Origin: Odoribacteraceae bacterium
GTDB lineage: Bacteria; Bacteroidota; Bacteroidia; Bacteroidales; Marinifilaceae
DNA length: 6,741 bases
NCBI GenBank assembly: GCA_031279175.1
Contig: JAITJA010000182.1
Location: 1-6,741 of the forward strand
Direction: 5' to 3'
The first letter of the stretch is position 1. The number at the start of each line of letters is the position of its first letter. This document shows, in pieces, positions 1 to 6,021 of the stretch. The position numbers were made by a program, and so were the translations under genes. The notes beneath the pieces are model-generated. The model ran no database searches. It saw only the letters and a list, made by a program, of their open reading frames with translations, and had not been told where the DNA came from.

Positions 1-78
1 AGTAACCGAACCGGTAAATCACGGGAAAAGCACGCCAAACAGGGAAAAAAACACCTCCCGCGAGCCTCGCTGTCCCGT

Positions 79-393
79 CAAACAACGTGTTTGACCACCC
101 AAACAACGTGTTTGACACGTCAAACAACGTGTTTGACCACCCAAACAACGTGTTTGACCACTCAAACAGCTTGTTTGACCACTCAAACAGCTTGTTTGAC
201 CACTCAAACAGCTTGTTTGACCACTCAAACAGCTTGTTTGACCACCCAAACAGCTTGTTTGACCACTCAAACAACGTGTTTGACACGTCAAACAGCTTGT
301 TTGACTACTCAAACAGCTTGTTTGACAACTCAAACAGCTTGTTTGACCCGTCAAACAGCTTGTTTGACCACTCAAACAACGTGTTTGACACGT
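79..393. repeat. Palindromic 21-bp tandem repeat array, 15 units
   Basis: Fifteen contiguous units start at 79, 100, 121 and so on every 21 bp up to 373, with no indel. Each unit is CAAACA, a three-base centre, TGTTTG, then AC plus four variable bases. The arms CAAACA/TGTTTG and the AC are identical in all 15 units. The centre is ACG in six units (79, 100, 121, 142, 268, 373) and GCT in nine. The last four linker bases are CACT (6), CACC (3), ACGT (3), TACT, AACT or CCGT. Each unit can form a stem-loop of 6 to 8 bp on either strand. It is not a CRISPR array because the linkers are only four to six bases long and recur. Function is unknown; possibilities are a protein-binding array, a curved or cruciform-prone DNA element, a structured transcript, or a slippage product without function. 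Confidence 0.95.
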
Positions 394-540
394 CAAACAG
401 CTTGGCAATGGCGACTGGCAGCTTGGCAATGGCGATTGCCAGCTTGGCAGAAGCAACAATTAGTGGCGGGGATGCACCAAATAGTGGCGGGGAGGCGGGA
501 AGTAGCGGCGTGGAGGCGGGAAGTAGTGAAGTAGAGACGC
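394..540. repeat. Degenerate, G+C-rich continuation of the 21-bp array
   Basis: Seven further 21-bp blocks (starting 394, 415, 436, 457, 478, 499, 520) keep the register of the array but change sequence. Block 394 is a chimera: it begins CAAACAGCTTG like the main array and ends GGCAATGGCGA. That ending recurs in block 415, and CAGCTTGGCA recurs in block 436. The next three blocks share TAGTGGCGGGG or TAGCGGCGTGG, and block 520 is a weaker relative. A 7-bp inverted repeat TGGCAAT/ATTGCCA (424-430/435-441) and a 5-bp one around a GCT centre, TGCCA/TGGCA (437-441/445-449), keep the hairpin habit. The period is seen directly; the common origin with the main array is inferred. Confidence 0.8.
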
Positions 541-586
541 TCGTGAGCGTCGCGGTTGATCCCTTGCAAGCGGGGAGGGGGCAAGG

Positions 587-622
587 AAAACCCCGGGAGC
601 GAGTAATATCGCGTTCCCGGGG
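587..622 (-). terminator. Probable intrinsic terminator of trxB
   Basis: An inverted repeat pairs 591-601 with 612-622: CCCCGGGA against TCCCGGGG, one G-T wobble, then two more pairs. That gives about 11 bp around a 10-base loop. Read on the minus strand the stem is followed at once by TTTTCC (590 downward). It lies 79 bp beyond the trxB stop codon and in the right orientation. The T-tract is short, so efficiency is uncertain. Confidence 0.6.
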
Positions 623-668
623 ATGTCGCGGGTTCGTTACCCGGTGGAGAGGGGCGGCGGTGCCGCGC

Positions 669-696
669 GGGGGGCGTGGCGGGGGGCGTGGGGGGG
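669..696. repeat. G-rich 12-bp direct repeat (possible G-quadruplex)
   Basis: GGGGGGCGTGG occurs at 669-679 and again at 681-691, a 12-bp period. This gives three plus-strand G-runs of 6, 6 and 7 bases (669-674, 681-686, 690-696). The longest run can supply two G3 tracts, so an intramolecular quadruplex is formally possible on the plus strand, which is the trxB template strand. The run ends four bases beyond the trxB stop codon. No function is claimed. Confidence 0.5.
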
Positions 697-700
697 TAAT

Positions 701-1654
701 TTACAGGCCGGCGAGGTAGCGTTCGGCGTCAATGGCCGCCTTGCAACCGGACGCGGCCGAGGTGATCCCCTGCCGGTAAGTGGGATCCATCACGTCACCG
801 GCGGCAAACACGCCAGGGACGTTCGTTCGGGTAGAGGCGCCGTCGGTGATGATGTATCCCCCCTCGTCGAGGTGGAGGAACTCCTTGAAGATGCTCGTGT
901 TTGGCGTGTGCCCGATGGCCAGGAAAAAGCCGTCCACGCGGATCTCGCGCGTCTCCTCGTCCGGCGCGCCCCTTCGGTAGACGAGCCGCGCGCCTTCAAG
1001 CCCCGTCGTCGACCCGAAGAGCTCCGCGGTATCGTGCTCGAAGAGTACCTTGATGTTTGGCGCGGAGAACACCCGTTGTTGCATCACCTTGCTCGCCCGC
1101 AGGTAGTTCTTGCGCACGATCAGGTAGACTTCCCTGCACAGTCCGGCGAGGTAGATGGCCTCCTCGCAAGCCGTGTCGCCGCCCCCGACCACGGCGACGT
1201 CCTTTCCCCGGTAAAAGAAGCCGTCACAGGTGGCGCAGGCGCTCACGCCGCTCCCCCGGAATTGCTCCTCGGATGGTAACCCGAGGTACCTGGCCGTGGC
1301 TCCGGTGGCGATGATCACCGCGTCCGCCTCGATGGAGTTCCCGTCGTCGAGGGTCGCGCGGTGTGGAGGCCCGGAGAGGTCCACTCCGGCGACGATCCCG
1401 AAACGGATGTCGGCCCCGAAGCGCGCGGCTTGTCGTTGCATGTCTTCCATCATCACCGGTCCGGTGACTCCTTCCGGGTATCCCGGGAAATTCTCCACCT
1501 CCGTGGTCGTGGTCAGCTGCCCGCCTTGTTGCAGTCCGGTGTAAAGCACGGGGGCGAGGTTGGCGCGGGCGGCGTAGATGGCCGCGGTGTATCCCGCTGG
1601 TCCTGACCCGATGATCAGGCATTTTACTTTTTCTGTAGCGTTGTCTGTTGCCAT
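701..1654 (-). CDS. trxB: Thioredoxin-disulfide reductase
   Basis: This flavoenzyme uses NADPH to reduce oxidised thioredoxin in the cytoplasm (EC 1.8.1.9). The 317-residue product has the usual length of the low-molecular-weight family. The FAD-binding GSGPAG is at residues 16-21, and the redox-active pair sits in CATCDGFF (Cys140 and Cys143). The NADPH-domain glycine motif GGGDTA is at 157-162, and the second FAD motif GVFAAGDV is at 281-288. The loop that binds the NADPH 2'-phosphate reads VRKNYLRA (180-187), where E. coli has HRR-type residues; basic residues are kept, so NADPH use remains likely. The ATG start gives the standard N-terminus a few residues before the first beta strand; no Shine-Dalgarno is visible, which is normal for Bacteroidota. 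It is divergent from cysH, has its own promoter, and is probably ended by the hairpin at 587-622. Confidence 0.97.
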   Translation of the reverse strand: MATDNATEKVKCLIIGSGPAGYTAAIYAARANLAPVLYTGLQQGGQLTTTTEVENFPGYPEGVTGPVMMEDMQRQAARFGADIRFGIVAGVDLSGPPHRATLDDGNSIEADAVIIATGATARYLGLPSEEQFRGSGVSACATCDGFFYRGKDVAVVGGGDTACEEAIYLAGLCREVYLIVRKNYLRASKVMQQRVFSAPNIKVLFEHDTAELFGSTTGLEGARLVYRRGAPDEETREIRVDGFFLAIGHTPNTSIFKEFLHLDEGGYIITDGASTRTNVPGVFAAGDVMDPTYRQGITSAASGCKAAIDAERYLAGL

Positions 1655-1690
1655 AGTCGCGATTTATGATGAATACTTTGTTGACGCTTG

Positions 1691-1722
1691 CAAAGGTATT
1701 CTTTTAAAACCTGCCCCGCAAC
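1691..1722 (-). promoter_or_regulatory. Bacteroidota-type promoter for trxB
   Basis: On the minus strand TACCTTTG (1698 down to 1691) matches the Bacteroidota -7 consensus TAnnTTTG exactly. GTTG (1722-1719) lies 20 bp upstream, close to the -33 TTTG element at a proper distance. Transcription would begin near 1685, giving a leader of about 30 bases before the ATG at 1654. A 9-bp tandem repeat, TCGCGGTCG twice (1723-1740), lies just upstream and could be a regulator site; no known operator was recognised. Confidence 0.65.
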
Positions 1723-1786
1723 TCGCGGTCGTCGCGGTCGAGACGGAATATTTCGCGTTCGTCGCCCCGGGGACGGGATTAAATCT

Positions 1787-1794
1787 TACATTTG
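1787..1794 (+). promoter_or_regulatory. Bacteroidota-type -7 element for cysH
   Basis: TACATTTG matches TAnnTTTG exactly and lies 15 bp before the cysH ATG at 1810, so the transcript would have a very short leader of roughly ten bases. No good -33 TTTG is present at the usual distance; the nearest sequence, TTCG at 1758-1761, is 25 bp away. A weak -33 box could mean that an activator is needed, but that is inference. Confidence 0.5.
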
Positions 1795-1809
1795 TAACGT
1801 TATTATTCC

Positions 1810-2523
1810 ATGAACATGAAAACTGAATTAGATTTGAAGCAAATGAACGCGATGTACGCGGGGATGACGGTGGAGGAGGTGGTTGGTGATTTTGTCGATC
1901 GCTTTGGCGAACGCGTGGCGCTGGCCTCGAGTCTCGGGATGGAGGACCAGGTGTTGACGGATATCGCGTGTCGCGCGCGTCCCGGCACGCGTGTTTTTAC
2001 TATTGACACGGGGCGGCTTTTCCCGGAGACGTATCGCCTGATAGATCGCACGGCAACGCGTTACGGGATCAAGATTGATCTTTTTTTCCCGGAGCGGGAG
2101 GCGGTGGAGCGGATGACGCGGGCGGGGGGCGTGAATCTTTTCTACAAGAGTATCGAGAAACGAAAGGAGTGTTGCCAGACGCGGAAGCTGGAACCGCTGC
2201 GCAGGGCTTTCGCGGGGCTCGAGGCGTGGATGTGCGGGCTGAGACGGGAGCAGTCGGTGACGCGGCAGGAGGTGCAGCTGGTGGAATGGGACCAGGTGAA
2301 CGGTCTTTACAAGCTGAACCCGCTGGCGACATGGACGGAACGGGAGGTGCGGGATTACGTTGTCGCGCGTGGCGTGCCGTATAACCGGATGCACGACGAG
2401 GGCTACCCGAGTATCGGTTGCGAGCCGTGCACGCGTGCCGTGGAGCCGGGGGATGACCCGCGGGCGGGACGGTGGTGGTGGGAATCGCCCGCGCACAAGG
2501 AGTGCGGGCTGCACCGGCGCTGA
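1810..2523 (+). CDS. cysH: Assimilatory adenylyl-sulfate (APS) reductase, thioredoxin-dependent
   Basis: The enzyme reduces APS to sulfite and AMP in the cytoplasm with electrons from thioredoxin, feeding cysteine synthesis. The 237-residue product has the PAPS-reductase fold motifs SSLGMED (40-46) and TIDTGRLFPETY (64-75). The four cysteines of a [4Fe-4S] cluster lie in ECCQTRKLEPL (Cys121, Cys122) and GCEPCTR (Cys204, Cys207). The catalytic Cys232 lies in the C-terminal ECGLH. Having the CC...CxxC set marks the APS-using bacterial/plant branch (EC 1.8.4.10) rather than the cluster-free E. coli-type PAPS reductase. The substrate is inferred from these motifs. ATG 1810 and an in-frame ATG at 1816 are both possible starts; 1810 gives the longer product. 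The divergent neighbour trxB supplies the enzyme that recharges thioredoxin. No cysD, cysN or other sulfate genes are in view. Confidence 0.95.
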   Translation: MNMKTELDLKQMNAMYAGMTVEEVVGDFVDRFGERVALASSLGMEDQVLTDIACRARPGTRVFTIDTGRLFPETYRLIDRTATRYGIKIDLFFPEREAVERMTRAGGVNLFYKSIEKRKECCQTRKLEPLRRAFAGLEAWMCGLRREQSVTRQEVQLVEWDQVNGLYKLNPLATWTEREVRDYVVARGVPYNRMHDEGYPSIGCEPCTRAVEPGDDPRAGRWWWESPAHKECGLHRR

Positions 2524-2558
2524 ATGATGACGATTTATTAACCAAATATTTATCACAC

Positions 2559-3452
2559 ATGAAAACACTTTGTACTTTATTACTCTGTATCCTGTGCCTG
2601 GCAGGACAGGCGCAGAAGAAGGAGACCCTCTCGTATAACCTGGCGAAGGGGTCGACTTACACGCAGACGATGGATATGAAGAATACCATCTCGCAGCAGT
2701 TCATGGGACAGTCGATGACGTTTGACATAGATGTGCGCGTCGAGTTGTCAACTCTCGTGAAGGAGAAGAACGAGGAGGGGTACGAGCTGGAAGTCCGCTA
2801 CACGCGGGTAAGCACGCGCGCTACCTACCCCGGCGGGGAGATGGTGCTTAGCTCCGATGACGCGCGGAGCAGCGGGGAGCGCGCGCTGGCATCAGTGGTG
2901 GACAAGCCTATCCAGGTGAAGATGGACGCGCGGGGGAAGGTGATGGAGGTGACGGGACTGGACGCGCTGCTGGACGCTCTCGCGGAGACGAATCCCGAGT
3001 CGATACAGCAGATCAAGTCTTCTTTCGGGGAGCAGGCGCTGCAACAGAATTTCCAGTCCGGGATGATGATGCTGCCCGATTATCCCGTCGCCAAGGGGGA
3101 GTCCTGGACGCGCGTGCAGGAGGTAAACGTGATGATCCCGACAAAGGTCGCGAATACTTACACGTTCCTCGGGAGCGAGAAGGGGACGTGGAAGATCGGT
3201 TGTAACTCCGTCATAAAGATGGATGGCGCGGCAACGGAGGCCAACGGGATGCAGATGGAAAATAACCTGGGCGGAACGCTCGCCGGGGAGTTCGCGATTG
3301 ACCAGAAAACCGGGTGGGTGAAGACAGGTAGCTTGACAATGTCGCTCAACGGCGAGAATGTCCTGAAGGCAAACGATCGCCTCCCGATGGACGTGAAAAT
3401 CCCCATGGAGATCGAGAGTAAAACGATTGTCTCGGGGGAGATAAAGAAGTAA
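2559..3452 (+). CDS. Secreted protein of unknown function, DUF6263-like
   Basis: A 297-residue protein begins with a clear signal peptide: MKT, a hydrophobic run of Leu/Ile/Cys to about residue 16, and a likely signal peptidase I site after AGQA (residue 19). No lipobox cysteine follows the hydrophobic core, so a soluble periplasmic or exported protein is more likely than a lipoprotein. The mature part is polar and lacks catalytic motifs. Its opening (LSYNLAKGSTYTQTMDMKN) and later GDMV/ITKPxQV-like stretches (here DKPIQVKMDARGKVMEVTG) resemble Bacteroidota proteins of the DUF6263 type; this assignment is from memory of the family and moderate. A longer frame from 2472 would overlap cysH, so the ATG at 2559 directly before the signal peptide is preferred. 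It follows the cysH stop by 35 bp with no terminator between them, so cotranscription is plausible. A strong terminator follows it. Confidence 0.85.
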   Translation: MKTLCTLLLCILCLAGQAQKKETLSYNLAKGSTYTQTMDMKNTISQQFMGQSMTFDIDVRVELSTLVKEKNEEGYELEVRYTRVSTRATYPGGEMVLSSDDARSSGERALASVVDKPIQVKMDARGKVMEVTGLDALLDALAETNPESIQQIKSSFGEQALQQNFQSGMMMLPDYPVAKGESWTRVQEVNVMIPTKVANTYTFLGSEKGTWKIGCNSVIKMDGAATEANGMQMENNLGGTLAGEFAIDQKTGWVKTGSLTMSLNGENVLKANDRLPMDVKIPMEIESKTIVSGEIKK

Positions 3453-3466
3453 ATGATGAAATGAAG

Positions 3467-3503
3467 AACGCGGGGATACATGGTATCCCCGCGTTTCTTT
3501 TTT
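3467..3503 (+). terminator. Strong intrinsic terminator after the DUF6263-like gene
   Basis: A perfect 13-bp stem (3467-3479 with 3483-3495, AACGCGGGGATAC against its complement) closes a three-base loop. On the plus strand it is followed by a T-rich tract, TTTCTTTTTTT, starting in the last stem bases (3494-3503). It sits 14 bp past the stop at 3452 and 14 bp before the end of the convergent clpC. On the minus strand the same stem is followed only by CTTCATTTC, so it would be a weaker clpC terminator. Confidence 0.9.
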
Positions 3504-3517
3504 GCCCCCCGGGAGGA

Positions 3518-5986
3518 TCAGTACTCGATGGAGATTTTATCGTCTTTCACTCCCACGGTCAGCGCGCTGCCTCCCGGCACGCCCTTGATGATGACCTCCG
3601 CGAGCTCGTCCTCGACGTGTTTCTGTATGGCTCGTTTCAACGGGCGCGCGCCGTACTGCGGGTCGAAACCTTTCTCGACGAGGAAGGCTTTCGCCGCGTC
3701 GGTGATCGAGATTTGTAGCCCGAGCTCCGTCACCCGCTTGAACAGGGATTTCAGTTCCACGTCGACGATCTCGAGGATATTCGCCTTCGAGAGCATGTTG
3801 AACATGACCACGTCGTCGACCCGGTTCAGGAACTCCGGTGAGAAGGTGTTTTTCAAGGCTTTTTGCACCACGCCCCGGGCGTAGTCTCCCTCTCCCGTCT
3901 GGTCTCGCGCGCCGAATCCTATCCCTCTCCCGAAGTCTTTCAACTGGCGGCTACCGACGTTGGAGGTCATGATCACGATCGCGTTCTTGAAGTCGACCTT
4001 TCTCCCGAGGCTGTCCGTCAACTGCCCGTCGTCGAGCAATTGCAGCAGGATGTTGAAGACGTCTGGATGCGCCTTCTCGATCTCGTCCAGCAGCACCACC
4101 GAGTAAGGTTTACGGCGCACTTTTTCCGTCAACTGCCCGCCCTCCTCGTGCCCGACGTAGCCGGGAGGCGCTCCCACCAGGCGCGACACGGAGAATTTCT
4201 CCATGTACTCGCTCATGTCAACGCGGATCAACGCGTCGTCGGAATCAAACAGGAAACGCGCCAGCACTTTCGCCAGTTGCGTCTTCCCCACCCCCGTCGG
4301 GCCAAGGAACAGGAACGAGCCAATCGGGCGATTCGGATCTTTCAACCCGGCGCGATTCCGGTGGATCGCCTTGACCACTTTCGCGATGGCTTCCTGCTGG
4401 CCAATGACGCTCTCGCTTAACTCCTCGCTCATCTGTAACAGGCGCATCCCCTCCGTCTTGGCGATCCGCTTCACCGGCACGCCGGTCATCATGGCTACTA
4501 CCTCGGCGACATGCTCGGCAGTCACCGCGACCCGGTTCAGCGCCAGCATTTTCTGCCACGTCTCCTTGTGTTCCTCCAGGCTTCTTTGCATGGTGCGCTC
4601 CTTGTCGCGGAATGCCGCCGCCAGCTCGAAGTTCTGCCGCATGGCCTCCTCCCGCTTGCACTCGCGTACCCGCTCCAGCTCGTGCTCCAGCTCCTCGATG
4701 ATGACGGGGACCTTGACGTTCGCGATATGTACCCGCGAGCCGGCCTCGTCCAGCGCGTCGATCGCCTTGTCGGGCAACGAGCGGTCGGTGACGTAACGCC
4801 CCGTCAGGCGCGCGCAGGCAATGATGGCCTCGTCCGTGTAATTCACGCTATGGTGATCCTCGTACCGCGTTTTGATATTCATCAATATCTCTATCGTCTC
4901 GTCGAGCGAGGTTGGCTCCACCAGTACTTTCTGGAAGCGTCGTTCCAGCGCCCCGTCCTTCTCGATATTCTGGCGATACTCGTTGAGGGTCGTCGCGCCG
5001 ATGCACTGCAACTCCCCGCGGGAGAGCGCCGGCTTTAACATGTTCGCCGCGTCCAGGCTTCCCCCCGACGCCCCGGCGCCCACGACCGTGTGGATCTCGT
5101 CGATGAAGAGGATCACGTCCCGGTTCTTCGACAGCTCCGCGAGGATAGATTTCATCCGCTCCTCGAACTGCCCGCGATACTTGGTGCCGGCGACGATAGA
5201 GGCCATGTCAAGCGAGATTACCCGCTTGTCAAATAATACCCGCGACACTTTCCGCTCCACGATGCGAAGCGCGAGTCCCTCGGCAATGGCCGACTTCCCA
5301 ACGCCCGGTTCCCCGATCAGCACCGGGTTATTTTTCTTGCGGCGGCTCAGGATCTGCACGAGGCGTTCGATCTCCTTGCCCCGGCCAACGATCGGGTCGA
5401 GCGCGCCCTCCACGGCCGCCCTCGTGATGTCGAACCCGAAGTTATCAAGCACGGGCGTGCTCGAGTGTTTACCCTGCTGCACGGGCGGTATGGTCGGCAT
5501 ATCATCCTCTTCCATGTCGTCGTCATCGCCATACTCCGATCTTGTCCGCGTCTTTTCCTTCAGGACGGCGTCCTTGAAGGTGTGGTAATCCACGGACTCG
5601 GAGCTGAACAGGCGGGAGATAAAACTTTTCTCGTTGTGCAGCAGCGCCAGCATCACGTGCTCCGATTCCAGTTCACTGTCCCCTATATCCCACGCCTCGT
5701 CGGAGACGCGCCGCAAGATACTGTTCGTGGCCAGCGTGAAATCTAGCTCGTTGGTGGGGTTCGGCTCCTGGTAACGTTTCCTCCCCAGCTTCCGTTCTAC
5801 TTGCTTCTTGACCTCGCGGAAATTCACGTCCAGCGCGATCAGCGCGTCTAACGCGTACCCGCTTTTTTGTTTTAACATGCCAAGGAAGAGGTGCTCCGGG
5901 TAAACTTTCCCGTTACCCAGCCGCCTTGCCTCGTCACTCGCCGACCGTATGATCAGCTCTATTTTTCTCGTTTCTTCATGTGCCAT
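3518..5986 (-). CDS. clpC: ClpC-type AAA+ unfoldase, ATP-binding subunit of Clp protease
   Basis: This Hsp100 hexameric ATPase unfolds proteins and threads them into ClpP in the cytoplasm. The 822-residue product has the full ClpC layout. Two Clp-N repeats span residues about 1-145, followed by an acidic linker (152-162, rich in Asp/Glu). AAA-1 has Walker A GEPGVGKS (225-232) and Walker B VILFIDE (291-297). A short UVR-like coiled middle segment (about 430-465) replaces the long ClpB M-domain. AAA-2 has Walker A GPTGVGKT (562-569), Walker B VVLLDE (630-635) and sensor-2 GARPLKR (779-785). The tripeptide IGF at 689-691 is the type of loop that docks ClpP, so this is a protease partner and not a ClpB disaggregase. 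The ATG start has a strong ribosome binding site. It follows ligA by 35 bp and is probably cotranscribed. No ctsR, mcsA or mcsB is beside it, unlike in Firmicutes. Confidence 0.96.
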   Translation of the reverse strand: MAHEETRKIELIIRSASDEARRLGNGKVYPEHLFLGMLKQKSGYALDALIALDVNFREVKKQVERKLGRKRYQEPNPTNELDFTLATNSILRRVSDEAWDIGDSELESEHVMLALLHNEKSFISRLFSSESVDYHTFKDAVLKEKTRTRSEYGDDDDMEEDDMPTIPPVQQGKHSSTPVLDNFGFDITRAAVEGALDPIVGRGKEIERLVQILSRRKKNNPVLIGEPGVGKSAIAEGLALRIVERKVSRVLFDKRVISLDMASIVAGTKYRGQFEERMKSILAELSKNRDVILFIDEIHTVVGAGASGGSLDAANMLKPALSRGELQCIGATTLNEYRQNIEKDGALERRFQKVLVEPTSLDETIEILMNIKTRYEDHHSVNYTDEAIIACARLTGRYVTDRSLPDKAIDALDEAGSRVHIANVKVPVIIEELEHELERVRECKREEAMRQNFELAAAFRDKERTMQRSLEEHKETWQKMLALNRVAVTAEHVAEVVAMMTGVPVKRIAKTEGMRLLQMSEELSESVIGQQEAIAKVVKAIHRNRAGLKDPNRPIGSFLFLGPTGVGKTQLAKVLARFLFDSDDALIRVDMSEYMEKFSVSRLVGAPPGYVGHEEGGQLTEKVRRKPYSVVLLDEIEKAHPDVFNILLQLLDDGQLTDSLGRKVDFKNAIVIMTSNVGSRQLKDFGRGIGFGARDQTGEGDYARGVVQKALKNTFSPEFLNRVDDVVMFNMLSKANILEIVDVELKSLFKRVTELGLQISITDAAKAFLVEKGFDPQYGARPLKRAIQKHVEDELAEVIIKGVPGGSALTVGVKDDKISIEY

Positions 5987-5992
5987 AATATA

Positions 5993-5997
5993 CCTCC
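5993..5997 (-). promoter_or_regulatory. Strong Shine-Dalgarno sequence of clpC
   Basis: GGAGG lies six bases upstream of the clpC ATG on the minus strand and fixes that start. Such a good match is uncommon in Bacteroidota, and no other start in this window has one. The GAGG can pair with CCTC just upstream (5993-5996 with 6003-6006, six-base loop), so a small hairpin could partly mask it; the stem is only 4 bp. Confidence 0.75.
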
Positions 5998-6021
5998 GTA
6001 AAGAGGCGTAAAAGTAATCAA

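Larger units (their letters stand above)
1..700. other. Gene-free region dominated by a 21-bp repeat array
   Basis: No credible gene was found here. Positions 1-78 show nothing recognisable apart from one isolated CAAACA at 36-41. Positions 79-540 are the repeat array and its degenerate tail. Positions 541-700 hold a likely trxB terminator and a G-rich run. The long open frames crossing the region follow from the 21-bp period, which is divisible by three and contains no stop in the frames concerned. They begin at GTG or TTG codons within the repeats and have no ribosome binding site. What lies to the left of the window is unknown, so the array may be the spacer between trxB and a gene outside the window. 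Confidence 0.6.

Noticed and set aside
79..393. CRISPR array
   Set aside because: The period is 21 bp with linkers of only four to six bases that recur between units. There are no unique spacers of 30 bp or so and no cas genes in view.
79..393. Plasmid iterons or a replication origin
   Set aside because: The unit length fits iterons, but there is no replication initiator gene, no AT-rich unwinding region and no DnaA box cluster, and all neighbours are chromosomal housekeeping genes.
562..586. Second hairpin CCTTGC/GCAAGG downstream of the trxB terminator
   Set aside because: It has only 6 bp around a 13-base loop and no T-tract; it is likely chance.
87..719. Protein gene with heptad repeats (plus strand)
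   Set aside because: It has a GTG start inside a repeat and no ribosome binding site, it runs through the trxB terminator and into trxB, and it is open mainly because the repeat period is divisible by three. Kept only as a finding.
2472..2558. Upstream extension of the secreted protein gene
   Set aside because: It overlaps the conserved C-terminus of cysH and would bury the signal peptide 29 residues inside the protein.
1828..2568. Long open frames antisense to cysH
   Set aside because: They are shadows in G+C-rich coding DNA; the translations show no family features, whereas the plus frame has all APS reductase motifs.
3863..5588. Plus-strand open frames inside clpC
   Set aside because: They are antisense shadows without recognisable domains; the minus frame is a complete, well-conserved AAA+ protein.
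3518..5986. ClpB disaggregase instead of ClpC
   Set aside because: The middle segment is short and UVR-like with no long M-domain, and an IGF ClpP-docking loop is present.
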